Shown piece after piece: positions 1 through 9,477 of a DNA stretch of 41,068 bases; within the stretch, counting starts at the first letter, position 1, and each line of letters opens with the position of its first letter. The stretch comes from Mollicutes bacterium (lineage in GTDB: Bacteria > Bacillota_I > Bacilli_A > Izemoplasmatales > Izemoplasmataceae). The translations under genes and the position numbers were made by a program. The notes under the pieces were generated by a model, which made no database searches, was not told the origin of the DNA, and saw nothing but the letters and a program-made list of their open reading frames with translations. The stretch covers positions 1 to 41,068 of the forward strand of contig PWYL01000081.1 of assembly GCA_003568315.1 (NCBI GenBank), read 5' to 3'.

Positions 1-30
1 AAAAAAATAGCGCATGAGCGCTATTTTTTT
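1..30 (-). terminator. Terminator of ispG, symmetric
   Basis: An inverted repeat with stem AAAAATAGCGC and a 4-nt loop is flanked by A and T runs, so it can work as an intrinsic terminator on either strand. On the minus strand it contains the TAG stop codon of ispG (21-23). Whatever converges from the left of the window could share it. Confidence 0.85.
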
Positions 31-1073
31 CGGGATTCGATCGCTTCCACCAGAGCCTCGAAGAGTCGTTCTTCGGGGACTTTTTTCAAAACCTCGCCCT
101 TCATGAACAAAAGACCCTCGCCCTTGCCGCCGGCGATGCCGACATCGGCCTCTTTCGCCTCTCCGGGCCCGTTCACGGCACAACCCATGATGGCCACGGT
201 GAGGTTGGCCGGGTTTTCTTCGAGATAGACCTCGACCTTCTCGACGAGGGGCCGCATGTCATAGGCCAAGCGGCCGCAGCCCGGACAGACGATGAGCTTG
301 CCCGCTTGGGCGAGGCCGAACTCGGCGAGGATCCTCTTTCCGAGGCGGAGCTCTTCCGCCCGGTCGGCCGCGAGCGAGACGCGCATCGTGTCACCCAAGC
401 CTTGGTGGATGATCGCTCCGAGGCCCAAGGAAGAGGTGACGGTGCCCCCTTTCAGGGTGCCCGCTTCACTGATGCCGATATGCAAGGGATAGGGGAAGGT
501 CTTCGCGGCGAGCATGTTGGCCGCAATCGTCAAAGGTACGCTTGAGGCCTTGAAGGAAAGGACGATGTCTCGGAAAGAGCGTGATTCGAAGAAGGCGACA
601 TGCCTTTTTGCGCTCTCTATCATCGCTTTCGGGCTTCTTCCAAAACTTGTCTCGATGTCTTTTTCCAAAGATCCCGCATTGATGCCGATGCGGATGGGAA
701 CGCCTTTTTCTTTCGCGGCACGGATGATTTCTTCCAAGTGTTCTTTCTTGTGGATGTTTCCGGGGTTGATGCGGATCTTGTCGGCTCCGCAATCCAAAGC
801 CGCCAAAGCGAGGCGATGGTCGAAATGGATGTCGGCGACAAGCGGGACATCCGTCTTCGCCTTGAGTTTTGGGAAGGCTTTCGCATCAAGCGTGTCCGTG
901 ACGGCGAGTCGGATGATTTCGGCGCCCTCATCCTGCAAGCGCGCGATCTCGGCCAGGTTCTCTTCGATCTCTTTGGCGGGCTTCTCTAGCATCGTCTGCA
1001 AGACGATTTTTTCTTGTCCGCCAAGTTGGACGTTTCCCACCATGACGGCTCTTGTGTCCGTTCGTCTCCACAT
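21..1073 (-). CDS. ispG: 4-hydroxy-3-methylbut-2-enyl diphosphate synthase (flavodoxin)
   Basis: IspG (GcpE) converts 2-C-methyl-D-erythritol 2,4-cyclodiphosphate to HMBPP in the cytosolic MEP isoprenoid pathway, using a [4Fe-4S] cluster. Counting from the chosen start the protein has 350 residues, normal for the short bacterial form. The N-terminal TIM barrel is followed by the cluster domain with C263-x2-C266 (CPGC), C298 (MGCAVNGPGE) and E305, the four ligands known for the family. An ATG 18 bases further upstream (1091) is in frame, but it lies inside a perfect TATAAT box. A transcript from that box would start after it, so the ATG at 1073, with GGTG about 8 bases before it, is preferred. 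The gene is alone on this strand. The two ferredoxin genes elsewhere in the window could supply electrons, but that is inference. Confidence 0.96.
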   Translation of the reverse strand: MWRRTDTRAVMVGNVQLGGQEKIVLQTMLEKPAKEIEENLAEIARLQDEGAEIIRLAVTDTLDAKAFPKLKAKTDVPLVADIHFDHRLALAALDCGADKIRINPGNIHKKEHLEEIIRAAKEKGVPIRIGINAGSLEKDIETSFGRSPKAMIESAKRHVAFFESRSFRDIVLSFKASSVPLTIAANMLAAKTFPYPLHIGISEAGTLKGGTVTSSLGLGAIIHQGLGDTMRVSLAADRAEELRLGKRILAEFGLAQAGKLIVCPGCGRLAYDMRPLVEKVEVYLEENPANLTVAIMGCAVNGPGEAKEADVGIAGGKGEGLLFMKGEVLKKVPEERLFEALVEAIESRKK

Positions 1074-1089
1074 GGGTATCACCGCGTCC

Positions 1090-1095
1090 ATTATA
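1090..1095 (-). promoter_or_regulatory. Probable -10 box of ispG
   Basis: A perfect TATAAT on the minus strand whose last two bases are the first two of the upstream ATG (1091-1089). No good -35 is seen at 17 bases. Its position argues that ispG translation begins at 1073. Confidence 0.5.
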
Positions 1096-1127
1096 CGTCA
1101 TAAGCGTTCTTTTTGCACGTTTGTAAC

Positions 1128-1156
1128 TTGATTTTTCCCTTCAAGGGTGGTAATAT
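1128..1156 (+). promoter_or_regulatory. Promoter of rpmG
   Basis: TTGATT (1128-1133), 17-base spacer, TAATAT (1151-1156). It lies about 30 bases before the rpmG start and back to back with the ispG promoter. Confidence 0.65.
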
Positions 1157-1186
1157 GGTCTCGAAATTCCTTGAGGAGGATAGACA

Positions 1187-1336
1187 ATGAGAGTACAATT
1201 CACCTTGCGCTGTGAGACGTGCAAATCGGAAAACTACCAGTACACGAAGAACAAACAGACCCATCCTTCCCGCATGGAAGTGAAAAAATACTGCAAACGC
1301 TGCGACAAAGTCACCATGCACAAGGAGAAAAAATAA
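1187..1336 (+). CDS. rpmG: 50S ribosomal protein L33 (bL33)
   Basis: Small structural protein of the large ribosomal subunit. The gene encodes 49 residues, the usual size. Two CxxC pairs (C9/C12 and C36/C39) form the zinc ribbon of the C+ type of L33, so this paralogue depends on zinc. A strong Shine-Dalgarno AGGAGGA (1174-1180) sits 6 bases before the ATG. In Bacillus an rpmG copy lies near the glcK region, and here glcK follows directly after a terminator hairpin. Confidence 0.95.
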   Translation: MRVQFTLRCETCKSENYQYTKNKQTHPSRMEVKKYCKRCDKVTMHKEKK

Positions 1337-1365
1337 AACTTCTTGCCCGACCAAGAAGTTTTTTT
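1336..1365 (+). terminator. Terminator after rpmG
   Basis: 10-bp perfect stem (AAACTTCTTG / CAAGAAGTTT) with a 6-base loop, followed by a T run. The T run ends only three bases before the Shine-Dalgarno of the next gene (GGAGGT, 1368-1373), so glcK depends on readthrough or on a promoter inside rpmG. Confidence 0.85.
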
Positions 1366-1376
1366 ATGGAGGTCAG

Positions 1377-2315
1377 ATGATGGAAAGAAGGCTCATCGGC
1401 GTCGATATCGGCGGCTCGAACGTGAAAATCGGCATTTTCACAACCGCAGGCGAACTTGTCCGCCAAAGCAAGTTCAAGACTCCCTTGGAAAGAAATGGCG
1501 AAAGCATCATTCCCGCGACTTGGGAGATGGTGCAAGCGACCCTTGAAGCGGAAGAAAGCCCTGCGGGCATCGCCATCGGCGTGCCCGGCCCCGTGAAAGC
1601 GGGCACGGTCTATGGCGCCGTGAACCTCGGCTGGAAGACTTTCGCGGTCAAAAAGGCCTTTTGGGAGGTTTCCCAAGGAGCTTGTCCTGTCATTGTCGGC
1701 AATGACGCCTCCTTGGCCGCTTTCGGCGAATTCAAAGCGAGAGAGAGCGCGCAAAGCCCCTTCATCCTCTTGACCTTGGGCACGGGCATCGGCGGCGGTA
1801 TTGTTGCTGACGGGAAGATTCTCGAAGGGAAGAACGGTTTCGCCGGCGAGTTCGGCCATATGAAAGTCCATCCCGACGGTCCCCTTTGCGGCTGCGGGAA
1901 AAAGGGCTGTCTCGAAAGTTTCGCCGGGCTCAAAGGTATCCGTGAACGCATCAAGGAAAAGATCGCCCGCGACCCCCAAAACCCCCTGCACAAGGACCCC
2001 TTGAAAATCGAGGACATCCTCGCCGCGGAAAATGAGGGCATCGCCCCGGCCGTAGAGGTCCTCGAAGACGCCGTGGAAGCTTTGGGCCGCGCCGCGAGCA
2101 TCATCACGACAGCTTTCGACCCCGAAGCCCTCCTTTTCGGCGGGGGATTGACCGAAGCCTGGACAGAGCTTCTTCCCCGCATCCGCGAGCGCTATTTCCG
2201 TTATGCCTTCAAAGAGACGATCCACACGCCCCTCGAAAAGGCGCGTCTGGGGAATGAGGCGGGCATCCGGGGCGCCATGGAGGTGTTGCGTCATGATCAA
2301 GCGCTACGTCAATGA
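1377..2315 (+). CDS. glcK: ROK-family glucokinase
   Basis: ATP-dependent phosphorylation of glucose to glucose 6-phosphate at the entry of glycolysis. The 312 residues match the ROK family length. The N-terminal phosphate-binding loop DIGGSN (10-15), the GND motif with the likely catalytic base D110, LGTGIGGG (134-141), EFGH (158-161) and the zinc-binding CGCGxxGC (C171, C173, C178) are all present, as in GlcK of Bacillus. GGAGGT lies just before tandem ATG codons (1377 and 1380), and either could start. The gene overlaps the next one by 23 bases, so the two are co-translated. Substrate specificity within ROK kinases (glucose, N-acetylmannosamine and others) cannot be read with certainty; context and similarity favour glucose. 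Confidence 0.88.
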   Translation: MMERRLIGVDIGGSNVKIGIFTTAGELVRQSKFKTPLERNGESIIPATWEMVQATLEAEESPAGIAIGVPGPVKAGTVYGAVNLGWKTFAVKKAFWEVSQGACPVIVGNDASLAAFGEFKARESAQSPFILLTLGTGIGGGIVADGKILEGKNGFAGEFGHMKVHPDGPLCGCGKKGCLESFAGLKGIRERIKEKIARDPQNPLHKDPLKIEDILAAENEGIAPAVEVLEDAVEALGRAASIITTAFDPEALLFGGGLTEAWTELLPRIRERYFRYAFKETIHTPLEKARLGNEAGIRGAMEVLRHDQALRQ

Positions 2316-2904
2316 TTTCGGCCAAAACACCTATCTCCACATCGAAAAGAAGGAGGCCGTCTTAATCGATGCCGCCTCTCGAAGTGCCGCCATCAAGAAG
2401 GACCTGAAAGATGCGGGAGCCACGCTCAAGGCTGTCTTTTTGACCCACGGCCATTACGACCACATCGCGAACCTCGAAGAAATCCTCGAAACCTTCCCCG
2501 TGAAGGTCCATATCCATGAAGAGGACGAGGATTTCCTCTTTGCCCCTTCGTTGAACCTCTCCCAACTTTTCGGCAAGTCCTTCGCCCTTGCCGACAAAAC
2601 ACGTATTGCAACCTTTGCAAAAGACGAGGAATTCTCTTTTGGCGCTTTGCGCGTGCTGAGCCATCATACACCCGGCCACACGAAAGGAAGCGTCATCTAT
2701 CAGATTGGTGATGCCCTCTATACGGGCGACACCCTCTTCAAGGGCTCTGTGGGCCGCACGGACCTTCCGGGCGGCGACCAAGAGACGCTCGCTATGACGC
2801 TTGCGCGTCTGAAGGGAAATTTCTCGGAAAAGCTCCGGATCTTCCCCGGACACGGCGAAGAGAGCATGCTCAAAAAAGAGCGGCGAGAAAACCCGTTTCT
2901 CTAG
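2293..2904 (+). CDS. Metallo-beta-lactamase-fold hydrolase (YqgX / glyoxalase II-like)
   Basis: A cytosolic binuclear metal hydrolase of 203 residues. The metal site is complete: THGHYDH (H52, H54, D56, H57), H129 in HTPGHT, D146 in YTGDTLF and H187 in FPGHG. It is shorter than glyoxalase II of proteobacteria (about 250) and lacks the substrate-binding C-terminal helices, which matches the YqgX-like group found beside glcK in Bacillota. The true substrate is unknown; a thioesterase activity on glutathione-type or bacillithiol-type adducts is plausible. The start at 2293 has GGAGGTG before it and lies inside the glcK 3' end. The longer upstream open frame (from 2203) is only the overlap with glcK. 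Confidence 0.85.
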   Translation: MIKRYVNDFGQNTYLHIEKKEAVLIDAASRSAAIKKDLKDAGATLKAVFLTHGHYDHIANLEEILETFPVKVHIHEEDEDFLFAPSLNLSQLFGKSFALADKTRIATFAKDEEFSFGALRVLSHHTPGHTKGSVIYQIGDALYTGDTLFKGSVGRTDLPGGDQETLAMTLARLKGNFSEKLRIFPGHGEESMLKKERRENPFL

Positions 2905-2924
2905 GTTTTTTTCGTGCCGAGAAG

Positions 2925-2951
2925 TTAGCACTCATCTCTTGACAGTGCTAT
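2925..2951 (+). promoter_or_regulatory. CIRCE operator 1 (upstream, imperfect)
   Basis: TTAGCACTC, 9-base spacer, CAGTGCTAT. The left arm is perfect and the right arm matches 7 of 9 bases of the CIRCE consensus. It overlaps the -35 box, so HrcA bound here would block RNA polymerase. Confidence 0.85.
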
Positions 2952-2967
2952 CAACATGTTCTATAAT
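2939..2967 (+). promoter_or_regulatory. SigA promoter of the hrcA operon
   Basis: Perfect TTGACA (2939-2944), 17-base spacer and perfect TATAAT (2962-2967). This is the strongest promoter in the window, held between two HrcA operators. Confidence 0.93.
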
Positions 2968-2971
2968 ACTT

Positions 2972-2998
2972 TTAGCAATCGGTGGCATCGAGTGCTAA
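2972..2998 (+). promoter_or_regulatory. CIRCE operator 2 (at the transcription start)
   Basis: TTAGCAATC, 9-base spacer, GAGTGCTAA, with one mismatch in 18. It begins 4 bases after the -10 box, so it covers the transcription start and the 5' leader of the mRNA. Confidence 0.93.
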
Positions 2999-3010
2999 AG
3001 GGGTGAGGAC

Positions 3011-4012
3011 ATGCTCACGAACAGGCAGAAAAACGTGTTGAAACTGATTGTCGAGGAGTTCGTCAGGACCGCGGAACCGGTCGGTTCCCGGAGTCTCTCG
3101 AAGGCACTCGGTTTCAGCCCGGCCACCATCCGCAACGACATGGCCGACCTCGAAGAGGCCGGCTATCTTGAAAAGACCCACTCCTCGAGCGGCCGTGTGC
3201 CGAGCGAGAAGGGCTATCACTACTATGTCGACACCCTGATGAAAGAGGGGTTCGACACCGATGTCGACCTCACCCTGATCGACGACCTCTTTGAGAGGAA
3301 GATGAGCCACGAAGAGACGATCGAACGCGCCATCGATCTCTTGAGCCAGCTCACGAACTACACGAGCATCGCGCTCGGTTCCTCGGGCGAAAACGCCCGG
3401 GTCCGAAAAATCGAGCTCGTGCCCTTGTATGGTGATACGAGCATCATCCTCGTCGTGACGAACCTCGGTCATGTCGAGAGCAAGAACATCCAGCTCCCGC
3501 AAGGCACCGACATGGAGGAGTTGAAACGCATCATCCAGATTTTGAACGACATCCTCTATGACGTGCCGATCACGAAAGTCGCAGAAAAGCTCCGCTATGA
3601 TGTGGACCAAGAAAGGATAAAGGACATCCTCACCTACAACCAGCAGATCATCGACGCCTTCCTCGAGGCTTTCACCCGTTTCACCCAAAGCAAGTTCTAC
3701 CTCTCCGGCCAGAGCAACATCCTCTATCAGCCGGAGTTCAAAGACCCCGACCGTGTGCGCGAGCTCATGAACTTCTTCGAAAAGAACGAGATATTGCAGC
3801 TCGTCGAACACGGAGGCGGCAACGGCCTCACGGTCCGCATCGGCCGCGAGAACCAAATCACCGCCATGAAGGACTGCAGCGTCGTCATGGTCCCCTATGA
3901 GGTCGATGCGGGAGAGAGGGGCACCATCGCCGTCGTCGGACCCACCCGCATGGAATACCGGAAAGTGATTCCGCTTTTGCAATATCTCGCCGCGCATTTG
4001 AGCAAGCTCTGA
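3011..4012 (+). CDS. hrcA: Heat-inducible transcription repressor HrcA
   Basis: Repressor of class I heat-shock genes; it binds CIRCE and needs GroEL for activity. The 333 residues are typical. The N-terminal winged helix (about 1-70, including SFSPATIRNDMADLEEAGYLE-type recognition helix) is followed by the GAF-like dimerisation region. GGGGTGAGG precedes the ATG by a few bases. It is the first gene of hrcA-grpE-dnaK-dnaJ and sits directly under two CIRCE sites, so it should repress itself and the chaperones. The groESL operon, the usual second target, is not in the window. Confidence 0.97.
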   Translation: MLTNRQKNVLKLIVEEFVRTAEPVGSRSLSKALGFSPATIRNDMADLEEAGYLEKTHSSSGRVPSEKGYHYYVDTLMKEGFDTDVDLTLIDDLFERKMSHEETIERAIDLLSQLTNYTSIALGSSGENARVRKIELVPLYGDTSIILVVTNLGHVESKNIQLPQGTDMEELKRIIQILNDILYDVPITKVAEKLRYDVDQERIKDILTYNQQIIDAFLEAFTRFTQSKFYLSGQSNILYQPEFKDPDRVRELMNFFEKNEILQLVEHGGGNGLTVRIGRENQITAMKDCSVVMVPYEVDAGERGTIAVVGPTRMEYRKVIPLLQYLAAHLSKL

Positions 4013-4028
4013 CACCGGGAGGATGAAC

Positions 4029-4637
4029 ATGGAAGAAAAGGAGAAGAAGATGCACGAAGAAAAGAAAGCCCAAACAGAAGAGAAACCACAAGAAGAACAA
4101 CCCGAAACGAAAAAGAAGGAGCGGAAACGTTCCAAGAAGGACGAAGAGATCGCTTCCTTGCGGGAGGAAGTCGCGAGCCTCAAGGACCGCCTTCTCAGAA
4201 ACCAGGCGGAACTTGCCAATTTCAAACGGCGCATGAACGAAGAGCGTTTGAAAGACTTGAAATACGCGAACGCCGAACTCGCGAAATCGCTCCTTCCCGT
4301 CATCGACAGTTTCAAAATCGCCTTGGAGAAAGAAAACGACGGGCAAGTGAAGCCTTACCTCAAAGGCTTCGAGATGATCCTCCGCGACCTCGTGAAAGCT
4401 TTGGAGGAAGCGGGCCTCGAAGAGATCGAGGCCGAAGGGGAAGTCTTCGACCCCTCCCTCCACCAGGCTGTCGCCAAAGAAGAAAGGGACGATTTGGAGG
4501 AAGGCATCGTCGTCGAAGAGTTCCAAAAAGGCTATATGTTCAAAGACCGCCTCTTACGGGCGGCCATGGTCAAAGTCAGCGAACGACCCGAAAAAAGCGC
4601 TGAAGAAAAAGACCCCACGCAAGAAGGAGAGTGTTAA
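4029..4637 (+). CDS. grpE: Nucleotide exchange factor GrpE
   Basis: Exchange factor that releases ADP from DnaK. The protein has about 202 residues: a highly charged, low-complexity Lys/Glu N-terminus (about 1-45), a long coiled coil (about 45-100) and a C-terminal beta domain with the family pattern near VFDPSLHQAV and GYMFKDRLLRAAMVKV. Two ATGs are possible. The Shine-Dalgarno GGGAGG (4017-4022) touches the first ATG (4023) but lies 6 bases before the one at 4029, which is therefore chosen. It sits 16 bases after hrcA and is followed after 3 bases by dnaK. Confidence 0.95.
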   Translation: MEEKEKKMHEEKKAQTEEKPQEEQPETKKKERKRSKKDEEIASLREEVASLKDRLLRNQAELANFKRRMNEERLKDLKYANAELAKSLLPVIDSFKIALEKENDGQVKPYLKGFEMILRDLVKALEEAGLEEIEAEGEVFDPSLHQAVAKEERDDLEEGIVVEEFQKGYMFKDRLLRAAMVKVSERPEKSAEEKDPTQEGEC

Positions 4638-6482
<1,845 letters not shown>

Positions 6483-6490
6483 TACCAAAC

Positions 6491-6511
6491 GCGGGGCGGA
6501 TTCCGCCCCGC
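6491..6511 (+). other. Perfect GC-rich hairpin between dnaK and dnaJ
   Basis: GCGGGGCGG, 3-base loop, CCGCCCCGC: nine perfect GC-rich base pairs without a following T run. It cannot be a standard intrinsic terminator. It may protect the dnaK 3' end or lower dnaJ expression relative to dnaK. Confidence 0.7.
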
Positions 6512-6535
6512 GCGCTCACGATTTGAGGTGATTCC

Positions 6536-7654
6536 ATGGCACAAAAGCGCGACTACTACGAAGTGTTGGGCGTGAACAAGGACGCATCGAAAGAAGAGAT
6601 CAAGTCCGCGTACAGGAAACTCGCGAGAAAGTACCACCCCGACGTCAACAAGGAAAAAGACGCCGAAGCGAAATTCAAAGAGGTCCGCGAAGCCTACGAG
6701 GTCCTTTCCGACCCGAAAAAACGCGAACAATACGACCGTTTCGGCCATTCGTTCAGCCGGCAGGGCGCCGGCGGCGCCCAGGGATTCGAAGGCTTCGGCG
6801 ATTTCGACTTCGAAGACATCTTCAGCCAGTTCTTCGGGGGCGGCGGCGCCCGCGGGGGGCGCGACAGGAACCGCCCGCGCAAGGGCCAAGACATCCAAAA
6901 GAGGATGCGCGTCTCTTTCAAGGAAGCCGTGCACGGCGCGAAGAAGAAGATCCGCACCACCGTCTATGAAGAATGCTCCGCCTGCGACGGCTCGGGCGCG
7001 GAATCGAAAAACGACATCGAGACCTGTTCCCGTTGCCGCGGCACGGGAGCTGTCACCATGGAACAACAGACCCTCTTCGGCCGCACGCGGACGCAGACGG
7101 TCTGTCCGACCTGTAACGGCTCCGGCAAGACCATCAAGAACAAATGTTCCACCTGCGGCGGTGAAGGCGTCCAAGGCAAGCAAAAGACCGTCAACGTCAC
7201 CATTCCCGCCGGTGTCGAAACGAACAACCAGATCCGCATGCCCGGCTTCGGCCACAAGGGCGTGAACGGCGGCCCGCCGGGCGACCTCTACATCGTCTTC
7301 GAGGTCGAAGAGGACGACGTCTTCAAGCGCCACGGCGACGACCTCGTCGTGGACGTCCCCATAAACATCGCCCAAGCGGCTCTCGGCGACGAGATCCGCG
7401 TGCCGACCCCCTATGGCGAGGTGAAATTGAAAATCCCCGCCGGAACACAGAGCCACAAGACTTTCCGGCTTCGCGGCAAGGGCATGACGAACGTCCGCAG
7501 CAAACGCCGGGGGGATCTGCACGTCATCATCAAGGCCATGACCCCGAAGAACCTCGACAAGCAGCAACAAAAACTCTTCGAGGAGCTGAAAAAGACCGAC
7601 CTCGGCAACTCGGAGTCCTTGTGGGACAAAGTGAAATCCAAGTTCAAGCAGTGA
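6536..7654 (+). CDS. dnaJ: Co-chaperone DnaJ (Hsp40, type I)
   Basis: Delivers substrates to DnaK and triggers its ATPase. The 372 residues hold the full type I layout: J domain with HPD at 34-36, a Gly/Phe-rich linker (about 75-115), four CxxCxGxG zinc modules (C147/C150, C164/C167, C190/C193, C204/C207) and two C-terminal substrate-binding barrels. GAGGTG precedes the ATG at 6536. It ends the chaperone operon and is followed by a terminator. In Bacillus prmA and rsmE follow dnaJ; both are absent here. Confidence 0.98.
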   Translation: MAQKRDYYEVLGVNKDASKEEIKSAYRKLARKYHPDVNKEKDAEAKFKEVREAYEVLSDPKKREQYDRFGHSFSRQGAGGAQGFEGFGDFDFEDIFSQFFGGGGARGGRDRNRPRKGQDIQKRMRVSFKEAVHGAKKKIRTTVYEECSACDGSGAESKNDIETCSRCRGTGAVTMEQQTLFGRTRTQTVCPTCNGSGKTIKNKCSTCGGEGVQGKQKTVNVTIPAGVETNNQIRMPGFGHKGVNGGPPGDLYIVFEVEEDDVFKRHGDDLVVDVPINIAQAALGDEIRVPTPYGEVKLKIPAGTQSHKTFRLRGKGMTNVRSKRRGDLHVIIKAMTPKNLDKQQQKLFEELKKTDLGNSESLWDKVKSKFKQ

Positions 7655-7688
7655 ATCCGCAAATCCCGAAAGGGATGACTGGATTTTT

Positions 7689-7716
7689 GCCCCGGCTTTC
7701 TAGCGGGGCCTTTTTC
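7689..7716 (+). terminator. Terminator of the chaperone operon
   Basis: Stem GCCCCG / CGGGGC with a 9-base loop, followed by CTTTTT. A weaker hairpin (AATCC...GGATT) lies between the dnaJ stop and this one. Confidence 0.85.
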
Positions 7717-7745
7717 CTCTCTTGCGCCACACGGGAAGGATCACA

Positions 7746-7754
7746 TGCTATAAT
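7746..7754 (+). promoter_or_regulatory. Extended -10 promoter of mtaB
   Basis: TGCTATAAT, an extended -10 with perfect TATAAT (7749-7754). No convincing -35 is seen at 17 bases. Confidence 0.7.
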
Positions 7755-7780
7755 GCAAGGGGAAAAGCGGGGTGGACACG

Positions 7781-9079
7781 ATGCGCATCGCCTTCACGAC
7801 CATCGGCTGCAAGGTGAACCTCTATGAGAGCGAGGCTCTGAAAAGCCTCTTTTCGGCAAGAAACCATGCGATCGTCGCCGATGACGAATTTGCCGACGTC
7901 TATGTCGTGAACTCCTGCGCCGTCACCGTGACGAGCGCGAAAAAAAGCCGCCAGGCCGTGCGCAAAGTTCTCAGGAGGAACCCCGAGGCCGTCGTCGCCG
8001 TCGTCGGCTGCTATTCGCAGCTCGAAAAAGAGGTCTTCGAAGCGATCACCGGTGTCGATATCATCATGGGCACCGTCAACCGGACCCGCCTCATAGACCA
8101 TGTCGAAAAAATCACGAAAGAGCGCGAAAGAATCACCGACATCGAGGATGTCACAAGACAAAAGACCTTTGATAGACTCGGTGTGACTTCCTTCATGGAA
8201 AGGACGCGCGCCTTCTTGAAGATCCAAGACGGCTGCGACAACTTCTGCAGCTTCTGCATCATCCCCTTCGCCCGCGGCCGCATCCGTTCAAGACCCGAAG
8301 AAGAGATCGTCTTAGAAGCGAAGCGACTCACCGAAAACGGCTACAAAGAGATCGTCCTCACCGGCATCCACACGGGTGCCTACGGCAGGGATAGGGAAGG
8401 TGTTTCGCTTCCGGAGCTTATAGAAAGACTTGTGCGGCTTCCCTTGTTGGAGCGGATCCGCATCTCTTCGCTAGAAATCGCGGAAATCGACGACCGACTG
8501 CTCTTTCTTTTGCGGCATGAGGCGAAACTCGCGCCGCATCTGCACATCCCCCTCCAGCACGGGGCCGATTCCGTGCTCAAAAGGATGAACCGCCGCTACG
8601 ATGTCGCGACCTTCAAGCATATGGTCGAGAAGGTCCGCGCCGCGCTTCCAACCGTGGCCATAACGACCGATGTGATTGCCGGCTACCCCGGCGAGACGGA
8701 AGCGGAATTCCGCCAAATGCGCGCGACCATCGAAGAGATCGGATTTTCCGAACTCCATGTCTTCCCCTTCTCGCCAAGGCCCCTCACGAAAGCCGCAAAA
8801 GCAAAAGGAAAGGTGGCGGATGAAGTGAAGAAGGCCCGGGTGAAAGAGCTCATCAAGCTGAACGAAGAACTCGCGAAAGCCTACCGCGAGCGCCTTTTGA
8901 AAGAGAAGAAGGAACTGAAGCTCCTTTTGGAGACCTGTGATGGAGCAACTTGCACGGGGCACACGGGCGAATATGTCCGGGTGCGGATTCCATCGCAAAA
9001 AGCCGAAGTGAACACTTGTCTTTCCATCCGTCTCACCGCTGCCGGCTATCCTTTCGCCGAAGGAGAGATCATACCTTGA
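7781..9079 (+). CDS. mtaB: tRNA N6-threonylcarbamoyladenosine(37) methylthiotransferase MtaB
   Basis: Radical SAM enzyme that adds a methylthio group to t6A37 of ANN-decoding tRNAs. The 432 residues show the three domains of the family. The N-terminal UPF0004 domain has cluster cysteines C10 (TTIGCKVN), C46 (NSCAVT) and C77 (VGCYSQ). The radical SAM domain has C152-x3-C156-x2-C159, and a C-terminal TRAM domain follows. The start TTIGCKVN and the neighbourhood after dnaJ point to MtaB rather than MiaB or RimO. The ATG at 7781 has GGGGTGG (7770-7775) at good distance; a GTG nine bases upstream lies in that ribosome-binding site and is rejected. Confidence 0.93.
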   Translation: MRIAFTTIGCKVNLYESEALKSLFSARNHAIVADDEFADVYVVNSCAVTVTSAKKSRQAVRKVLRRNPEAVVAVVGCYSQLEKEVFEAITGVDIIMGTVNRTRLIDHVEKITKERERITDIEDVTRQKTFDRLGVTSFMERTRAFLKIQDGCDNFCSFCIIPFARGRIRSRPEEEIVLEAKRLTENGYKEIVLTGIHTGAYGRDREGVSLPELIERLVRLPLLERIRISSLEIAEIDDRLLFLLRHEAKLAPHLHIPLQHGADSVLKRMNRRYDVATFKHMVEKVRAALPTVAITTDVIAGYPGETEAEFRQMRATIEEIGFSELHVFPFSPRPLTKAAKAKGKVADEVKKARVKELIKLNEELAKAYRERLLKEKKELKLLLETCDGATCTGHTGEYVRVRIPSQKAEVNTCLSIRLTAAGYPFAEGEIIP

Positions 9080-9106
9080 ATCTTTGCGTTGTCAAGGGGT
9101 AAATCC

Positions 9107-9135
9107 TTTACAAGGGGCGGATAGTCTGTTATTAT
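9107..9135 (+). promoter_or_regulatory. Promoter of rpsU
   Basis: TTTACA (9107-9112), 17-base spacer, TATTAT (9130-9135), about 43 bases before the rpsU start. Confidence 0.75.
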
Positions 9136-9178
9136 GTCTGTAGTCTATTCACCGCAAAGCGGAAGGGAGGGAAATCTC

Positions 9179-9349
9179 ATGCCCAAGACCGTCGTACGGA
9201 ACAACGAATCTCTTGAGAACGCCTTGAAGCGTTTCAAGAAGAATGTTTCGCGTGCGGGCACTCTCTCTGAAGCCAAGAAGCGGAAACATTATGTGAAACC
9301 GAGTGTCGCCAAGAAGATCAAGCAGAACAAGAACAAGCGCAAGCGATAA
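9179..9349 (+). CDS. rpsU: 30S ribosomal protein S21 (bS21)
   Basis: Small-subunit protein needed for initiation on natural mRNAs. The 56 residues start [19 protein letters not shown] and end in a Lys/Arg-rich tail, typical for S21. Shine-Dalgarno AAGGGAGG (9163-9170) fixes the ATG at 9179; an open frame further upstream starts inside the -10 box and is not used. The gene forms its own transcript between a clear promoter and terminator. Confidence 0.97.
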   Translation: MPKTVVRNNESLENALKRFKKNVSRAGTLSEAKKRKHYVKPSVAKKIKQNKNKRKR

Positions 9350-9357
9350 CGAAAAGA

Positions 9358-9392
9358 AATAACGGTGCGGAAACTTCCACCGTTATTTTTTT
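9358..9392 (+). terminator. Terminator of rpsU
   Basis: 10-bp perfect stem AATAACGGTG / CACCGTTATT with a 10-base loop and a run of seven T. Confidence 0.92.
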
Positions 9393-9422
9393 CCCCCCGA
9401 AGTGCGGTTTGCACCCTTTATA

Positions 9423-9431
9423 TGCTATAAT
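9423..9431 (+). promoter_or_regulatory. Extended -10 promoter of the phoH operon
   Basis: TGCTATAAT with TATAAT at 9426-9431. The preceding region has no -35 at the right distance. It is the only clear promoter for the roughly 9.2 kb from phoH to nif3. Confidence 0.7.
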
Positions 9432-9477
9432 GATTAAAGGGTCTTTTACGATTATCCCCCAAAAAGGAGCGGGTCGT

